A stretch of DNA of 64,000 bases from Sphagnum compactum. Its lineage: Eukaryota; Bryophyta; Sphagnopsida; Sphagnales. Positions 1 to 12,400 of this stretch are shown here, one piece after another (the first letter of the stretch is position 1; the number at the start of each line of letters is the position of its first letter). Where the stretch lies: contig OZ234500.1 of NCBI GenBank assembly GCA_965153455.1, positions 7,254,001 to 7,318,000 of the forward strand, given 5' to 3'. Made by a program: the position numbers and the translations under genes. A model generated the notes under the pieces. The model was not told the origin of the DNA, searched no databases, and worked only from the letters and a program-made list of their open reading frames with translations.

Positions 1-3000
1 CCCGGCAGCAAATGACAGATGCGCATTGCACAGCCAAACTGAGCAGGTCCTTCTTCATATCATCTTCAAGGGCATATATCAAAGATTTTCCATCAATAAT
101 CAATGCATGTGGTGCATCTTCTCGATGATCCAATTCTATTTGATGCAGACCACTTGTAATTTGTTGCCTTATACTGTCTCTTGATACCTGAAAAGAAAAC
201 CATCACTCACAGCAACAAATCAGATTTGTGGTAATCAACAGAGCATAAAACTGCAAGATCAATGCATTTTGATATCAACTTTTCACCAGGAACATTATGG
301 ACTGACATGAATATCTGCTGTATCATGCCATCAGAAGTTCAACTTGAAATGCTGACAAGAGGTGTTTAAGTTTTGCTTCATGAACTTCCAATTGAGATTG
401 ATGAATGACAATCGCATGAATTGAAACCAGACACAGAAGTTATGAGCAGCTTCCCACCTTAGCAATCTGTGCCTTGTCTCCAAACTCTTCTGCTGCAATT
501 ACTTGAGGGATTTCCAAACTAACTATGATCTGTCTCATTCCCGGGCGCAACAAACTGCATGCAAACCTACACAAAATAACAACAGAGAAATAAGCAAATA
601 GCCAGCCAGATACTGAAATACCACTAACAGAGAAGGTCACAGCCACAGTCACAGATACAACTTTCAGCATAAGTGCAGCACTCAGAAGGTACTACAGACT
701 TAAAGGACAACAGAACACAAAATTTCCAAGCCTCAAGTGTGAAAAATTTCATGTACCCAATGTTGATTGCTGTTTCTTGCTTGTCACCTGTTAGCACCCA
801 TATCTTCAAGCCAGCCTGTGCCAGCCTATCAATGCACTCAGGAACCTGCCATACAAACACATATTTCAAGCACAGAAAGAGTATATTCTTCCTTCAAACT
901 CATGCAAATGCTGTCCAGGAAATGCAATATCTTGCTCTACTTCCATTCAATTACCCTGGAGGAAACAGACTCACCCCAATCTGAAGTTTATCCTCAACAG
1001 CAGTGGCACCAACAAGAAAAAGATCCTTCTCAATCATGTCTGAAGCTTTCTCTAGTAATTCATCACGATCGCTACCAATTGTTGTTTTTGCCCTAACAAA
1101 CACAGTGTTCCACTCTATATATTCAGCTTCATCCAGTCTTCTGAAAGCCAGTGCCAATGTTCGTAATCCAGCATCCCCATATTTTGCAAGATGCTCCTTT
1201 GTTGAATTCCAATAGGTTTTGCCTCCCTTCCCTAGTCTCTCATATATCACACTGCAGACAACATGAACTTCACATTTCAGCATGCTCCAAATAACCATTC
1301 TAAATCATCCTCAACCTTAGTTGGTCAGGCAGCTGGCAAAAGATCCTTGATTGATACAACTTGCTCAAGAAGGATAAGGGCAGCTAACCTGTCAGCACCC
1401 TTGCACATGAGAAAGATTTGGTTGTCTTCATCTTTTACCACCACTGACATACGTTTGCGAGTGCTGTTGAACTCCAGGAGATTGAGGACTTTGTATTCTC
1501 TGCAATCATCTTGATGTCAGAAAACAAGAATTCCATCTTTCTTCATAATCCTTCAGTAGCAGTATGAGAACAGACCTGACTTGTTTACTCATTCTAACAA
1601 TTTGGTAGTACAGAAGTAGCACAGTAAAGTGCAACCAGGTATTCACAAATCTTTACTAAGTGCATGGACACCCTTACCGCTTTATTGGCTGTCCATTATG
1701 TCCAGGTTCCTGTACGATAACACTGCTTTGTGTACGTTTCATGAACTCAAACCCAAACTCCCTTGCAGCAACCACAAAGGCAGCCTCATCAGGGGATTCA
1801 GCCTCATAACTAATCAAGCCAGTTCTTTCATCCTCTTCTGGTATGGCTGTGTGGCATACTGCGAGAATGCGAAAAAACATCTGGAGGACCTCTGGACTTG
1901 GCTGATGGACCCAGTGCCCATCCAGCAAGCGTTCATCTTTGAAGTTGAAGCCCTTGACTGGTGGCCTTCCTGTTTGTCTCATGGGCATCATTTCTATACC
2001 TGCACCTGTACTCTCGTCTTCCTGAATGGCTGGTTGTTCCAACATCCGGGGATCCTTCCCAAGCCGCCGTGCAGTTGCCATTTCAACCTCAGTGATACCA
2101 CGACCATAAGCCACACCTGCAATTGAGCACTTGAGAAAATCCATCTGGTTGCAAGTGAGAGTTCCAGTCTTATCAGAAAGGATTGTGTCTACTTGTCCAA
2201 GCTCCTCGTTCAAGTTTGATGTACGAGCCCGAGCTGGACTGTCAGTCTCTGCGTGGTACATATTCAGGTCATTATTTATGAACTGAGCCTGTAGGACCTT
2301 CACGATTTCAATTGAAACATAAAGAGAGATTGGAATAAGGTAGCCATAGAGGATGAGCGCGGTGATCAAGTGCAGGAGTCCTGCCAGCCCAGGATTCTTG
2401 GGGTCATACATCGAAATTGTGTTATCAGGCCGTAAGTACCACCACGATGGTGTTGAGACCTTTGTGGTTACTCCAAATGCAATGGATCCAACGAGAGAAA
2501 TAAGCACCAGAATTGTGAAAAGGAAGTAAATGATACTGTCCATCCTCTTTTCAATGCGGCTGCGCTTAGAGGGTGGGTCCGTTGCATTCTGCATCACTTT
2601 TGTTTCATGCCCAGTAAAAATCACCACTCCAAACACAAAGGGAGTGTTGCGGAGTTTTGAATCTCGAAGCAAAACTTGCTGAGGCCCAAGAGGCATAATC
2701 TCCTCATTGTACTCCAAGTTGCCCACAAAGGTGTAGAGATTTGGATTTGGATCCTCACACTTGATCTGAGCCTGGAAATTTCCAAATTCAGTCTCTTCAT
2801 CAAGCTCTACAGTGCGCTCCAGCGATCTCTTGAGCTTGAGATTTGTCTCACCATCAAGGTTCATGGTTTCCACATAGCAGATACCATCAGGGTAGCTTGA
2901 GGAAAGCATTAGAAGATCAGCAGGGAAGAAGTTGTCTTTCTCAACCCTAACGACATCCCCAACCTTCAGCTTTTTCCATGCTGTTGTTTCAAATTTCCCA

Positions 3001-4016
3001 TCTTGCATGTGGACCTTTACTTTCCTAGAGTTGACTTCATTGTCCTGCAACAAATCAAGCACACACCATATTATGAACTGCACCCACTTACCCAGGCAAC
3101 AGACGGAAATTCTGGAACAGACTCTATCAGATGAAGGATGTTTTCTCAATCAGAATTCATCTAAAAGGTTGGCCACCAATTCTGGACCCATGAATTCCAG
3201 TCCATGCTACTTCTAACAAAGGTTCACACCTAAATGGAGAAGTGAGAACTAATCAATAGATGAATGAACAAAAAAGAAAAAAGCTCCTGCAACACAAGAA
3301 TCAAGGACCGGACAGTGAGAAAGACATATGCAACTGATCCAAGTACCCACTACAAATTAAGTTCACACTTTTAGGCCAAGAAGGGCAAGCCACAGGGTGT
3401 AAATCAGGAGGCTCAAATACGAAGCTCCAAAAAAGATGCTGCCCTCTGTTTGTAGTATGGATTACATCACTGGTGACCAATAGCTGCAAATTTGCTACTC
3501 AACAAGATCTTCCTTGCAAGAGAATTCTTCTAAGGTAGTTCTGGGGACAAGTTCCTCCACACACACACACACACACAATTTTCATTTATTCATTTTTCTA
3601 AAAAGATATACCTGTAAAAATCGGCGCCAGTCTTCCAGGGCCTCCTTGCCCATACTGACACCAACCACAAAAACAAGGGGAAGTATAAGACTGTAAGGTG
3701 AATAAGGTGACACGGGAGTGAGGGAGAGAGCTGCGGCGAGAAGGAAGTAAAGATTTGCAACTCGCCGGAATTGCTCAAACAAAGCCTTTGGGAAGAACGT
3801 GATGACATTATACTTGGCAGTAGACACATAGTTGCTGCTATACTTGTATGGCTTCAGGTTATGCTTCTCTGACTGGTTACAAAACACAATTCTCGAAAAC
3901 CCTGGACCTCCCAGAGAGGTAGACACTTCTGCTCTCTGTGCATTTGAAGGCTTAAAGATACCACCAAATGTATACAGCTTGCTAAATCTCAATCTACTCT
4001 TCCTGGTGCTTGCCAT
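1..4016 (-). CDS. P4-type phospholipid-transporting ATPase (flippase), ALA4-7-like, 5' part, seven exons, truncated by window edge
   Basis: Probably moves phospholipids from the outer to the cytosolic leaflet of a membrane using ATP. Exons read on the minus strand: 4016-3612, 3044-1678, 1499-1389, 1251-975, 845-757, 566-458 and 187-1. All junctions are GT-AG and the phases join into one frame of 848 codons; the family is usually about 1,200 residues, so the C-terminal third lies outside. Visible motifs: M1-M2 at about residues 88-128, DGET (199-202), M3 at about 306-327, M4 with PISL (373-376), the phosphorylation site DKTGT (Asp426), KGAD (624-627) and TGDK (739-742). P4 members have PISL and DGET where cation pumps have PEGL and TGES. 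The EALEDW, WWYLRP and [12 protein letters not shown] stretches resemble ALA4-ALA7 of Arabidopsis (from memory). The start at 4016 matches the family N-terminus ([19 protein letters not shown]) and lies in ATGGCA context; an in-frame ATG at 4133 would add 39 residues. No frameshift or stop is seen. It probably needs an ALIS/CDC50 beta subunit, as family members do. Confidence 0.96.
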
Positions 4017-5290
4017 GATCAATAAAAAAACAAAAATTCCCCCTCCTGGCACTAATCCCTCTTCTGCACAAAATCTCTTTCTGATCACTACTAAGCTGCT
4101 TCTGGTCTGGATCTTTCTCTCTCTCTCTCTCAAACCCTACACAATCCACACAACACAAAGACTTCCTCTGTGAAATAGATCCACTACAGGATACTGCTAA
4201 CACTGAATCTATCAACTAAAAGTGGATCCTCGACAAAATGATTGAGGCCACTATGTCAGCATCAGAGTCGGAGGATGGGGGATCCTCACAGAAGGAGGAA
4301 GCTTTCAACTCATCAGATGATGGACGATGATGCACAACAGCAAACAACATTCTGCGGGATCATGCAAACCACGGAAGACAACTTTCCAAACAGCCATCCA
4401 CTGCCATAATACTATCCCCGAACACTCAGATTGCCCGCACACGGTTTTGGTCCTTTCGGAGAACGAATTCTCTTTCTCTATCTATGTGTCTCCAAATTTC
4501 GTCGTCAAACCCTGGGAAATTTCCTATCCAAAACGATATTTTCTCCAGCCAGAAAAAAACAAAGAAAAAATTCACACAACAAATCCCCGATCCGACCACG
4601 GTTAGAGGTGGGCGCTGCACACTACTGATTTCAGGAAAGCTCGAGATTACAGTCGCGACCTAAAAAGGAAGCTGGAATGAAAACTGAAAGAAGAAAAAGA
4701 AGAAGAAGAAGAAGCCGGCGAGAAACTCCGCGGCAAAAGGAGAAACTAGAGGTGGAAAGGAGGAAAAAATACTAGTAGTACATGGTGGTGGTTGTGGTGC
4801 TTCTGGAAGGTGGTGGAGCTTATCGGGGTGGTGGTGGTGGTCAAAAGCGAAGGGCAGCTGAGCCTTGTAAGGAGGAAGTGGCGCCTCCCCCGCCTTCCTT
4901 CTTCTCCGGCCCGCGCATCGGGATTCTTCTTCTCCTGGCTTCTTCCAATAAAAGAAAAGACGCAACAGCATCATCATCGTCATCATCTGCTACGCAGCAA
5001 TTGCGTAGTAGCTAGGGTCTCTTTCTGTCTGTCCCCACGCTCCGCTCCCTTCCCGCAACTCCTCGGCTGGCGCGAGCGAGGTGGTCAAAGAGAAAAGCTC
5101 CGCGCAAGGCGGATCTACGACTGCGTTGCAACGACGACGCTGCGAGCGAACGAACGCACTGGTGCGGTCACAACGAAGATTCCAGCGCGGTTCCCCTTTC
5201 CGATTTCTTTACCACATCGCCTTCTTCTTTTCCTGCCCCCTCGCTTTTCTCTTTTTTCTTCCCTTCTCTTTCCAACTAGCAAGAGGGCTG
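4017..5290 (-). promoter_or_regulatory. Leader and upstream region of the flippase gene
   Basis: This is the 5' side of the flippase gene. Just upstream of the start codon the minus strand holds a GA tract (about 4113-4130), as is common in plant leaders. Further up are a pyrimidine-rich minus-strand tract (plus-strand GAAGAAG repeats near 4685-4715) and GGT repeats (4782-4840), then a GC- and CpG-rich stretch (about 4870-5170) that stands out from the AT-rich surroundings. Minus-strand ATGs at 4133 (in frame with the flippase) and 4215 could act as alternative or upstream starts. No clear TATA box was found; a leader intron is possible but not resolved. The region ends where composition becomes AT-rich again. 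Confidence 0.55.
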
Positions 5291-5593
5291 CCATTATCCA
5301 ACATATTGAATGAGCAATTTTTTATTCATTCATCTGAACAGAATTTCATCCATTTTTGTAAGTGCACGAACCTTGAACATCACTTAAGATGCTTGGTAAA
5401 TATTCTGCCTAACAAAGGGACCTCCAAGTGCAAAGGAAAGGAAATTTGCTGGTTCGTGTTGCTGCTGGGTTGGGTGTAGGGTCCACTCACACAAGTTGCA
5501 ACAAACACAGTTTCATGGCCAGCCCCCAAAGCAAAGCTCAGATTCTATAATAGATCACAGGTACCCAAGAAGGACCTGACATTTCTTGAGGTA

Positions 5594-5623
5594 GGGTTTA
5601 GGGTTTACCTAAACCCTAAACCC
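5594..5623. repeat. Head-to-head telomere-like inverted repeat
   Basis: Two GGGTTTA units are followed by CC and then the exact reverse complement TAAACCCTAAACCC. The result is a perfect 14-bp inverted repeat with a 2-base spacer, made of the plant telomere motif in both orientations. Confidence 0.9.
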
Positions 5624-5924
5624 AAATCTCAACACACAAGAATCTATGTGCCAACAACTCCCATGTATCATAAACATTGGGAATGAGATCTCTAGTATAA
5701 CAAACTACATGTTACTTGTAATGCTATAAAATCTTAGGCCCACTTTACACAAGGAGTCAAGGCTGAAATAGAAAAAAAAAAAATCTTTTCCATCTGCCCC
5801 CAAGTTACTAATAAATGCTGAACTTTATGACCTTGTATCGAAGACCCCAAGTCTGAAAAAAAAGTTTGGGAAGCCAATTTTGCAACCCTTGGGGCCAATG
5901 TTTCAGCATATGGTGTTCAGATTC

Positions 5925-6155
5925 ATTATAGAGTATACTAGCTTAAAGGATTTTGGCCCCTAGGTAGTAAGTCTATTTTGATACGAGGATTTGTGAAAGA
6001 TGATATTTTGGCTTGTGTGTTGAAACTTGAGATTAATTATAGAGTTATGATATGTTGAAGGATTTTGGTTTCTTTTAGAGGATTTTTTTTGAAGATTATA
6101 TTTTTTGCATGGTGAAAAATATTTGAATTTCCATAATTCTTCTGTTGCATTAAGA
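5925..6155. repeat. Dispersed repeat, copy 1 of a direct pair
   Basis: This stretch matches 31650-31885 in the same orientation with scattered substitutions and small indels. Shared blocks include GATTCATTATAGAGTATA, AAGATGATATTTT, GTTGAAACTTGAGATTA and GAAGGATTTTGGTTTCTTTT. No open frame spans both copies. It looks like a non-coding transposon fragment, class unknown. Confidence 0.8.
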
Positions 6156-6458
6156 TACTTTTTAATGTAAATGGCAAGGCCACAGTGTGGCAAGCCCCTT
6201 GTTAATATTCTGGCATCAATGTTCGAGCATTTATTAGTAAGTTGGGGGCCAAACAACAAGCCAAAAAATGCTCAAAGCTGTCTGTCCCCAAGTTTTTCAA
6301 CCCTGACTCCTAGTGTAAAGGAGGGCTTACTTGTAAGACTATATATATCCCAAGTTGTAACTACCTAATAGTTATAACTGGACTAGGGAATTGGGGAATT
6401 AGTTTTTACCATAGTTTATGTATGTGTAAATAGCCATGTATATACGGCATGTAAATCC

Positions 6459-6632
6459 AGTGTAAGTGTAAATCATTTACACTTAAACATCCCAATGTTT
6501 TACACTTACACTTATCCTGTTGCAGAGTATATATATATTTTTTACACTTACCTGAGGCCAGTGTAAATATTTGTCAAATACACTTACATGACCCTGTGTA
6601 AACGTTTTGGGATGTGTAAGTGTAAGTACTAA
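6459..6632. repeat. Inverted-repeat element rich in ACACTTAC motifs
   Basis: The motif TGTAAGTGTAA or its complement occurs repeatedly. AGTGTAAAT and ATTTACACT form a perfect 9-bp palindrome around one base (6465-6483). An outer pair, ACATCCCAA near 6487 and TTGGGATGT near 6607, is also inverted. More copies of the motif occur near 7225-7250. Likely a decayed MITE; target site duplications were not identified. Confidence 0.55.
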
Positions 6633-8019
6633 AATTATTTGTAAGTCACCGTCTTTGGGCAACCTTTCACCCCAAACCCTTTTTTCAGGGGTATCCAAAA
6701 AGTAAGGGAATTTTATTAAATCTGGGAATGAAATGTTGAGAATCAGCATTTTATGCACAAGGTTCAGGACTAATTATAGTAGCTTTAACAAGTAGGAGCA
6801 GTGAAAATATATGTAGCAACAGTCGAGGCGCTAAAGAAAAAGGAAAGACAGGGTGAAACTCATGTCACCACAAAAACTGATCTTCCCCCACCCTTGAATG
6901 CTAATGTTTTTTGTTTTCTGTTTTTTTGAATCTCACCCTATTTATGACCAAACTCAGGGTTCTAGTGTTGTTTTCCTTACTTTACAGATAATTTTAGTAT
7001 ATATCTTTAATGACCAGACCTTCTTGCAAAGTCATATGAATTAGTTGTGGGTATATATTTTGATGGTTTTTTTTTTTTTTTTTTTTTTTTGCAATGGGCC
7101 ATTCCGCTAGCTTATCTTCAAAAACATTATGAAATCTCCGCTCTTCAAGTAAAAATCACTTTTTTCACATTGTTATATATTTACATTGTTTTATCGGACC
7201 GTGTAAAACTATATCAATATATTTATTTTTACACTTACATGGAGTGTAAGTCCCAAACCATTTACGTGCACAACACTTGTAAATACCTAGAAGCACATGT
7301 GGCCAGGCATTATTAGAATGAGGGACAAAATAACTAAATAAATAAAAATGAGTTCAAAGGGGATGCTTATTTTTAAAATTGTTTGAGATTTCATTCAGTA
7401 GTGACGGTAGAACTAGGTTTTTGTCGGATCTAATATCCAAATTGAAATCTTTTTAAAAACATTTTTGAACACAAGGTCAAAGTCTTTAGCAAGTTGAATT
7501 TTTTTGAAAATTTGACAAGTGATATAAAATTTGGTTGTTGAAGAGTTTGCTTTATTTATTCAATCCTTGGTTTTAATATGTTGTAAAACCGTGAATATAA
7601 AAATATTTTGAAAAAAAAAATCCCTTTGTATTTGGAGTGGGCTTAATTCCATGAACTCACCTAGGCATGGGTTCGATGCGATTTTGATCGTTTCAACAAA
7701 CCAAACCAGTTCTTTGATTCTGAAATATTATAAACTGGAATCGGCCTTTATTAACAAAATTACGTGCCTAACAAATGGTTTTTAACCCAGGTCCCACTTT
7801 AGGTTCTGCTAGTTCTACCTGTGATGTGAATCAACAATGGGGGGAACACTGGTTACAGTCCGGAATAGGCCTTGGCAAATCCTTTACCACCTTCTGGAAT
7901 GGCATCTTACCCTACCGGGGCTTGACGTGGCCCTCGGCGGATGGGTCCCAAGTCCTATGGGGGACCCATTGATCACTGGCCCCCACGAGTAAGGGGCGAA
8001 AGCTCCGTACCCTACTTCC

Positions 8020-8200
8020 TTGGCAGCTTCAACCCTAGTTAAAATTATTTGCAGAAATGTTGAAATTTTCAAAAAATAAATAAATTCTATAATAACAAAA
8101 ATTTGTGAAGCAAACATTATGGAATCTTCAACATTATTTTATTTGTCGAAATGAATTTTTTTTAATTTAATTAATTATTTGACAAACATGTTCCAAAGCT
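8020..8200. repeat. Dispersed repeat, copy 1
   Basis: The block TTGGCAGCTTCAACCCTAG, then TTAAAATTATTTG, AGAAATGTTGAA, and about 100 bases later AATTAATTATT-GACA-ACATGT, recurs in the same order at about 56490-56690. The flanking DNA differs. No coding capacity is seen. Confidence 0.6.
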
Positions 8201-9171
8201 ACCAAGGCGCTACTACATCGTCAACCCAGATTGAACTCCCGATTGCACTAGGGTGTGGTGGACCATACACCATGGTCATCTATCTTCCTTTAAATTGTTC
8301 AACAAACCATATACTTGCCCAACATTGGCGGTCCGCTCCAACTTCTTCTTATATGTTCACTCAAGCTTTCTTTGCTAACTTTGCACATTTGGGTATGAAA
8401 GGCTTCAAACTACGACAACCTAGATAAACATTATATTCTACGAAAGACCAAGACTTGATAGCTACATGGAAAATGATCACTTCAACTATTCCTCGGGTCA
8501 ATGATCATCACTCACAAAGTCCTCGTGAGGATGACTCTCAAGAGTTGAATTTGTGGAAGGTTCTTGCACATGATTTTGGGACCTGTGAACCAAATTTTCT
8601 ACGGCCTCTAGACCCTAAACATAGTTGGGTGTGCACGTGTGCACTCAATGGCATCTACAAGGCCATTTTGTGCTTCAGTTGGAATTTCCACACAAAATGG
8701 GTTGTCGTCCCCAAATTTTGGTTTGGGCTAATGACTCAAAGGATATATAGTTTGGTTCGGCTTAACCATCACTTAAAAGGGGTGGATTGGCCTAAAAGGA
8801 GAGGATTTCATGTGAAGTAGGTTGGTGTTTTTTGGGTTGGCGTCACAAAATTTCACCTACACACACCCCTCTTTGGCTCTACATGTAAATAGAAGGGTAC
8901 ATATTTGTGACTAATATGGGGATGGCAAGATGAGACCATCTGAATGACCACCATTAGATCAAGTCTTGCACCTTATGCCATAAAGCTATAGGGACCATGA
9001 TACATTTTGATGGCCATCTATGGATGTAATGCCATTTGTTCTTTTTTTCATTTCCATTCTTCATCCACAACAAACCATGAAAAATGTCATTGAGTTATAT
9101 ATACCTATATCAAACATAGAAGGTAAAGGAGCAGGGCATTGGATGATATCCTACATTCATCATGTTGTAGT

Positions 9172-9240
9172 AAAGTTGTGGTCTAGCGACAAATGAACCT
9201 TTTGAACATAAGAAAGTCTTAGGTTTGAATTCTCACTTGC
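9172..9240 (+). repeat. Candidate tRNA-derived SINE head
   Basis: TGGTCTAGCGA (9179-9189) resembles a pol III A box and GGTTTGAATTC (9222-9232) resembles a B box (consensus GGTTCGANTCC). They start 43 bases apart, close to the 44 of a tRNA gene. The flanks do not pair into an acceptor stem, so this is not a tRNA gene. A tRNA-derived SINE head or tRNA relic is the best reading. The 3' end of the element was not found. Confidence 0.4.
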
Positions 9241-9388
9241 CAAGGTTATCCTTATTTTCTCAACTTATTTTACCCCCTAATAGCCGGTGAGAACTAGTTC
9301 CCATCTCATATTGGCCTCGAATATCAAACGCGGGTCCATATGATATCATCGGCAATTCTTGGGGAGTCGGTTCTCACATAAACTAGGA

Positions 9389-9412
9389 TTCTCTCAATTC
9401 TTATTGAGAGAA
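9389..9412. repeat. Perfect 10-bp hairpin
   Basis: TTCTCTCAAT and ATTGAGAGAA form a perfect 10-bp stem around the loop TCTT. GGTTCTC (9369-9375) is a further inverse match to GAGAACC (9407-9413). It is probably part of a small repeat rather than a functional terminator. Confidence 0.6.
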
Positions 9413-9419
9413 CCAACTT

Positions 9420-12400
9420 GATAACTAGCCTAAAAATTGACCCTATTTGTGAGAATTGCCCAACACTAATCTTTACATCCTAATTTTATGATCTAGAATA
9501 CATGATTGTTTAAATTGAACTCGATTCTTACGCATTGATGGATGTTTAGAATGTTAAACCTTACTAACAACCCTTCATAATTTTATTGCACATTCTATAT
9601 TAAAGAATAAACCTATTCTCTCAAGGGTCAAGATTCACAATCTTTAACCGTTGTCAAGTGAAGGACTACCTAGACCCTTGGAACACTTGAAAGGCGAAAA
9701 TAACAAGAGAATGAATGCACACTCTCTCAAAGCTTTTAGTGTTCACTCACCAACCCATCTACTACCCTAGTCATGCTTTTACACTTGTACACTTCACATC
9801 ATTATTTTCCTCCTCTCGCATGCAACATTCATGTGCTATAGTGTTAAAGGTTTTTCCACATTTTTTTCAATCATCCAACTTTTCAAGAACAAATTAGCAT
9901 TAAAAAAGGTCAAATAAAAAACTTTAATTATTTGTGAAGATTTTCAAATGTAGTTAGTTACAAGCACCCCTCCCACAAAGGGAGAATGAATCTGTATGCT
10001 TGGTTATAATTGTGATATTTTTGACAATTGTTGACAAATTTTCAACATTTTGTCTTGGGTTGTAAGTTGAAACCCATACAAATTGTGCAACGTATGATTC
10101 TTGAACATAAACTTGGTGTATTCAATCCAAATCACTCGGTCCAATATGGACACTTGGACACCTGTTTGTAATCAATGGAGATGGCTCCAATTATTGTGTG
10201 AAAATCGAACCTTCTTCACCTACTAGGAAACACCAAAAACATGGGCCTTCTTTTGGTTTCTTCCCCCCAAGAGAAGCTTTTGCCATCAATCTTGACGCAC
10301 ATGCAATAGAGTTATGCGCAAAGTCGCCCTGTCTTTGGGCCCTCGTTTGACTCTCTAATCCCTCCTTCATCCCCAAATTCAGTGTAGCTAGAAACTGAGC
10401 TTTATTAACAGGCACTGATTAATGAACTTGAGAATCAAATTTACAAGATTTGTATGATTTCATTTTAACAGGACCTCTTCTAATGAAAAACTAGTGTGGC
10501 ATGTGTTTTGTCGAGCACAAATTACAACGTAGTTTTGCAAACTAATGTAAAGTATGTACATTTGTGTGAAATTCAAATTTCCTTCAATTGTTTTATTTTT
10601 GATTTGATTGAATTTTCAATTATTAAAATTATTAAATCCAATAATTCCCAAACCATAGGTCCAGGAATCATGAAACCACCCACAATCTACGAGAGCTTTC
10701 CAATGGTACAAAGAGCAAACACCCAATTCCCCCTAAAATTTTAATTTAATATTTTAATTGAATTTTCAGTGCTGAAAATATTCAAAATTTGATCACTCAT
10801 GTGTGAAGGTGCAAATAATGCAAACCCAAAACTGGGGGTGAAACTCTTGTGAGGACCGATTTAGTGAGAAAAATAGTGTAATCCAGCTTCTTCTTTTTTC
10901 TTGTGTACTGTTTTCATCATGACTTTTGATGAAACTGGGGACCTAGTAACCCCAGTTTTGCGTACTTTCCAGAAAACTTTAACATCTTGACTAATTGTAA
11001 TTTTATATATATGGGGGGGGGAGTTCCAAACCACCAACACCCATCCCACCACAATAGGCTTGATGAAACACCCTCAAAATTGAGCATAATGCATCTAGAA
11101 GGTCCCCTTGGAGAAAAGAGAAATAAAAAAACACTTTGCTCATTGCAAATTACACTAGTACCTAGCCTGGTTAGACATTAATTTAACTCCGTTTTTGAAA
11201 TTGCCAAAACTTCTGAAAAAAATGTGCTTGCGATACCAAAAAAGGGGATGAAACTCTCTAGCACAATAGCTTCATTATTCAGTAGAATGCCAAATTATAA
11301 ATTATCATTATAATTATTATTATTATTATTGCTGAACAATTAAGACCAGACTTTTAGGACCTTGAGGCTTGACTTAGCAAATTGGATGACAAATTGTGCA
11401 TATCTTGGTTCGTTGAAACAACATTGACTAGAATTAAAAAAGCCTAGAATCAGATCACAGTGCAAAGCTGGTGAACTTGTTCTATATAATTTGTCAAAAT
11501 CCTTACCAGTTTTTCCATTCACAAAAGTCGTGCACTTTGAAGAATCGTGTGATTCCAGAGTGGAGTGCCCCTTATCGCACACAAATGTCCATGGAATTTG
11601 TCTGTCAATCACGAATTTCATGGAATTTGTGGTCGATTGCGTGTTTGTTTGTTTGTTTGTTGTTGTTGTGGTGCAAAGATGAGGACATGGGTTTTGGCCA
11701 CCAGATTTGACCAACAATCTTTTGTTCCTTGATACTTAACTCATCTGAGACTACATACAACCGCACCCCAGGTGAGGTGGTTACCACGGCCCGTGGAAAT
11801 TTGGGGAAAAAGGGTGCTAGTAGTGGTCCCAGTATTATCATATTATTCCAAGAGGGGAATACTCTCCTATATACATAAGTAAAATTTAATATTTAAAAAT
11901 CCCAGATTTTCTAACCTGGACATCACTAGCCCGAGAATCCAGAGAAGCACACAATTGTTGTTCAAACACGTGTTTCTTTTTACTGGCAAAATTTTCACCC
12001 GATTTCAACCTGAAAAACATGATTTTTGGCTTATACAGAAGGATTTTTCATGGAAAAAGAATAGCCCAAATTCGCCAGATTTCGAACAAAAATAAATCCA
12101 AATCGTCGCATTTTTTTTCTATGATAAGTTCTAGTAGGTAGCCAAGAACATAGAAGGATTTTGTTTTTTTCTTTTCTACTTTTGTTTCTAGTATGTAGCC
12201 AAATTTGGCTAAATTATTTTTCCGGATAAACAAAATATGTGTAGGTATTTGCCAAGTCCTAATTGGTCAAACGAGAATATTGTTGCACCGTCCTTAAGGG
12301 TTGGACTGGACCCTTTTTTGGAGTGCAAGTGTTTGGGTCTCACTACAATCCAAAGAAGAAGACCCTAAAAAAACATATTGTCCCTTCAACTATCCCATCC

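Larger units (their letters stand above)
5291..9150. other. AT-rich intergenic region with small repeats
   Basis: No gene is supported here. It contains an inverted telomere-motif pair (5594-5623), one copy of a dispersed 230-bp repeat (5925-6155), ACACTTAC-rich inverted repeats (6459-6632 and about 7185-7290), a T run of about 26 bases (from 7064) and a dispersed repeat end (about 8020-8200). Open frames at 7775-7972, 8179-8427 and 8455-8820 are short and have no recognisable domains. Confidence 0.6.

Noticed and set aside
1629-2126. 165-codon plus-strand open frame
   Set aside because: It lies antisense to exon 2 of the flippase, whose minus frame carries all the family motifs.
4792-5313. 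173-codon plus-strand open frame in the GC-rich upstream region
   Set aside because: Its residues follow GGT and GAA simple repeats and low-complexity tracts; there are no domains and it sits over the flippase promoter.
9172-9240. Functional tRNA gene
   Set aside because: A and B box-like motifs are present but there is no acceptor-stem pairing or recognisable anticodon arm.
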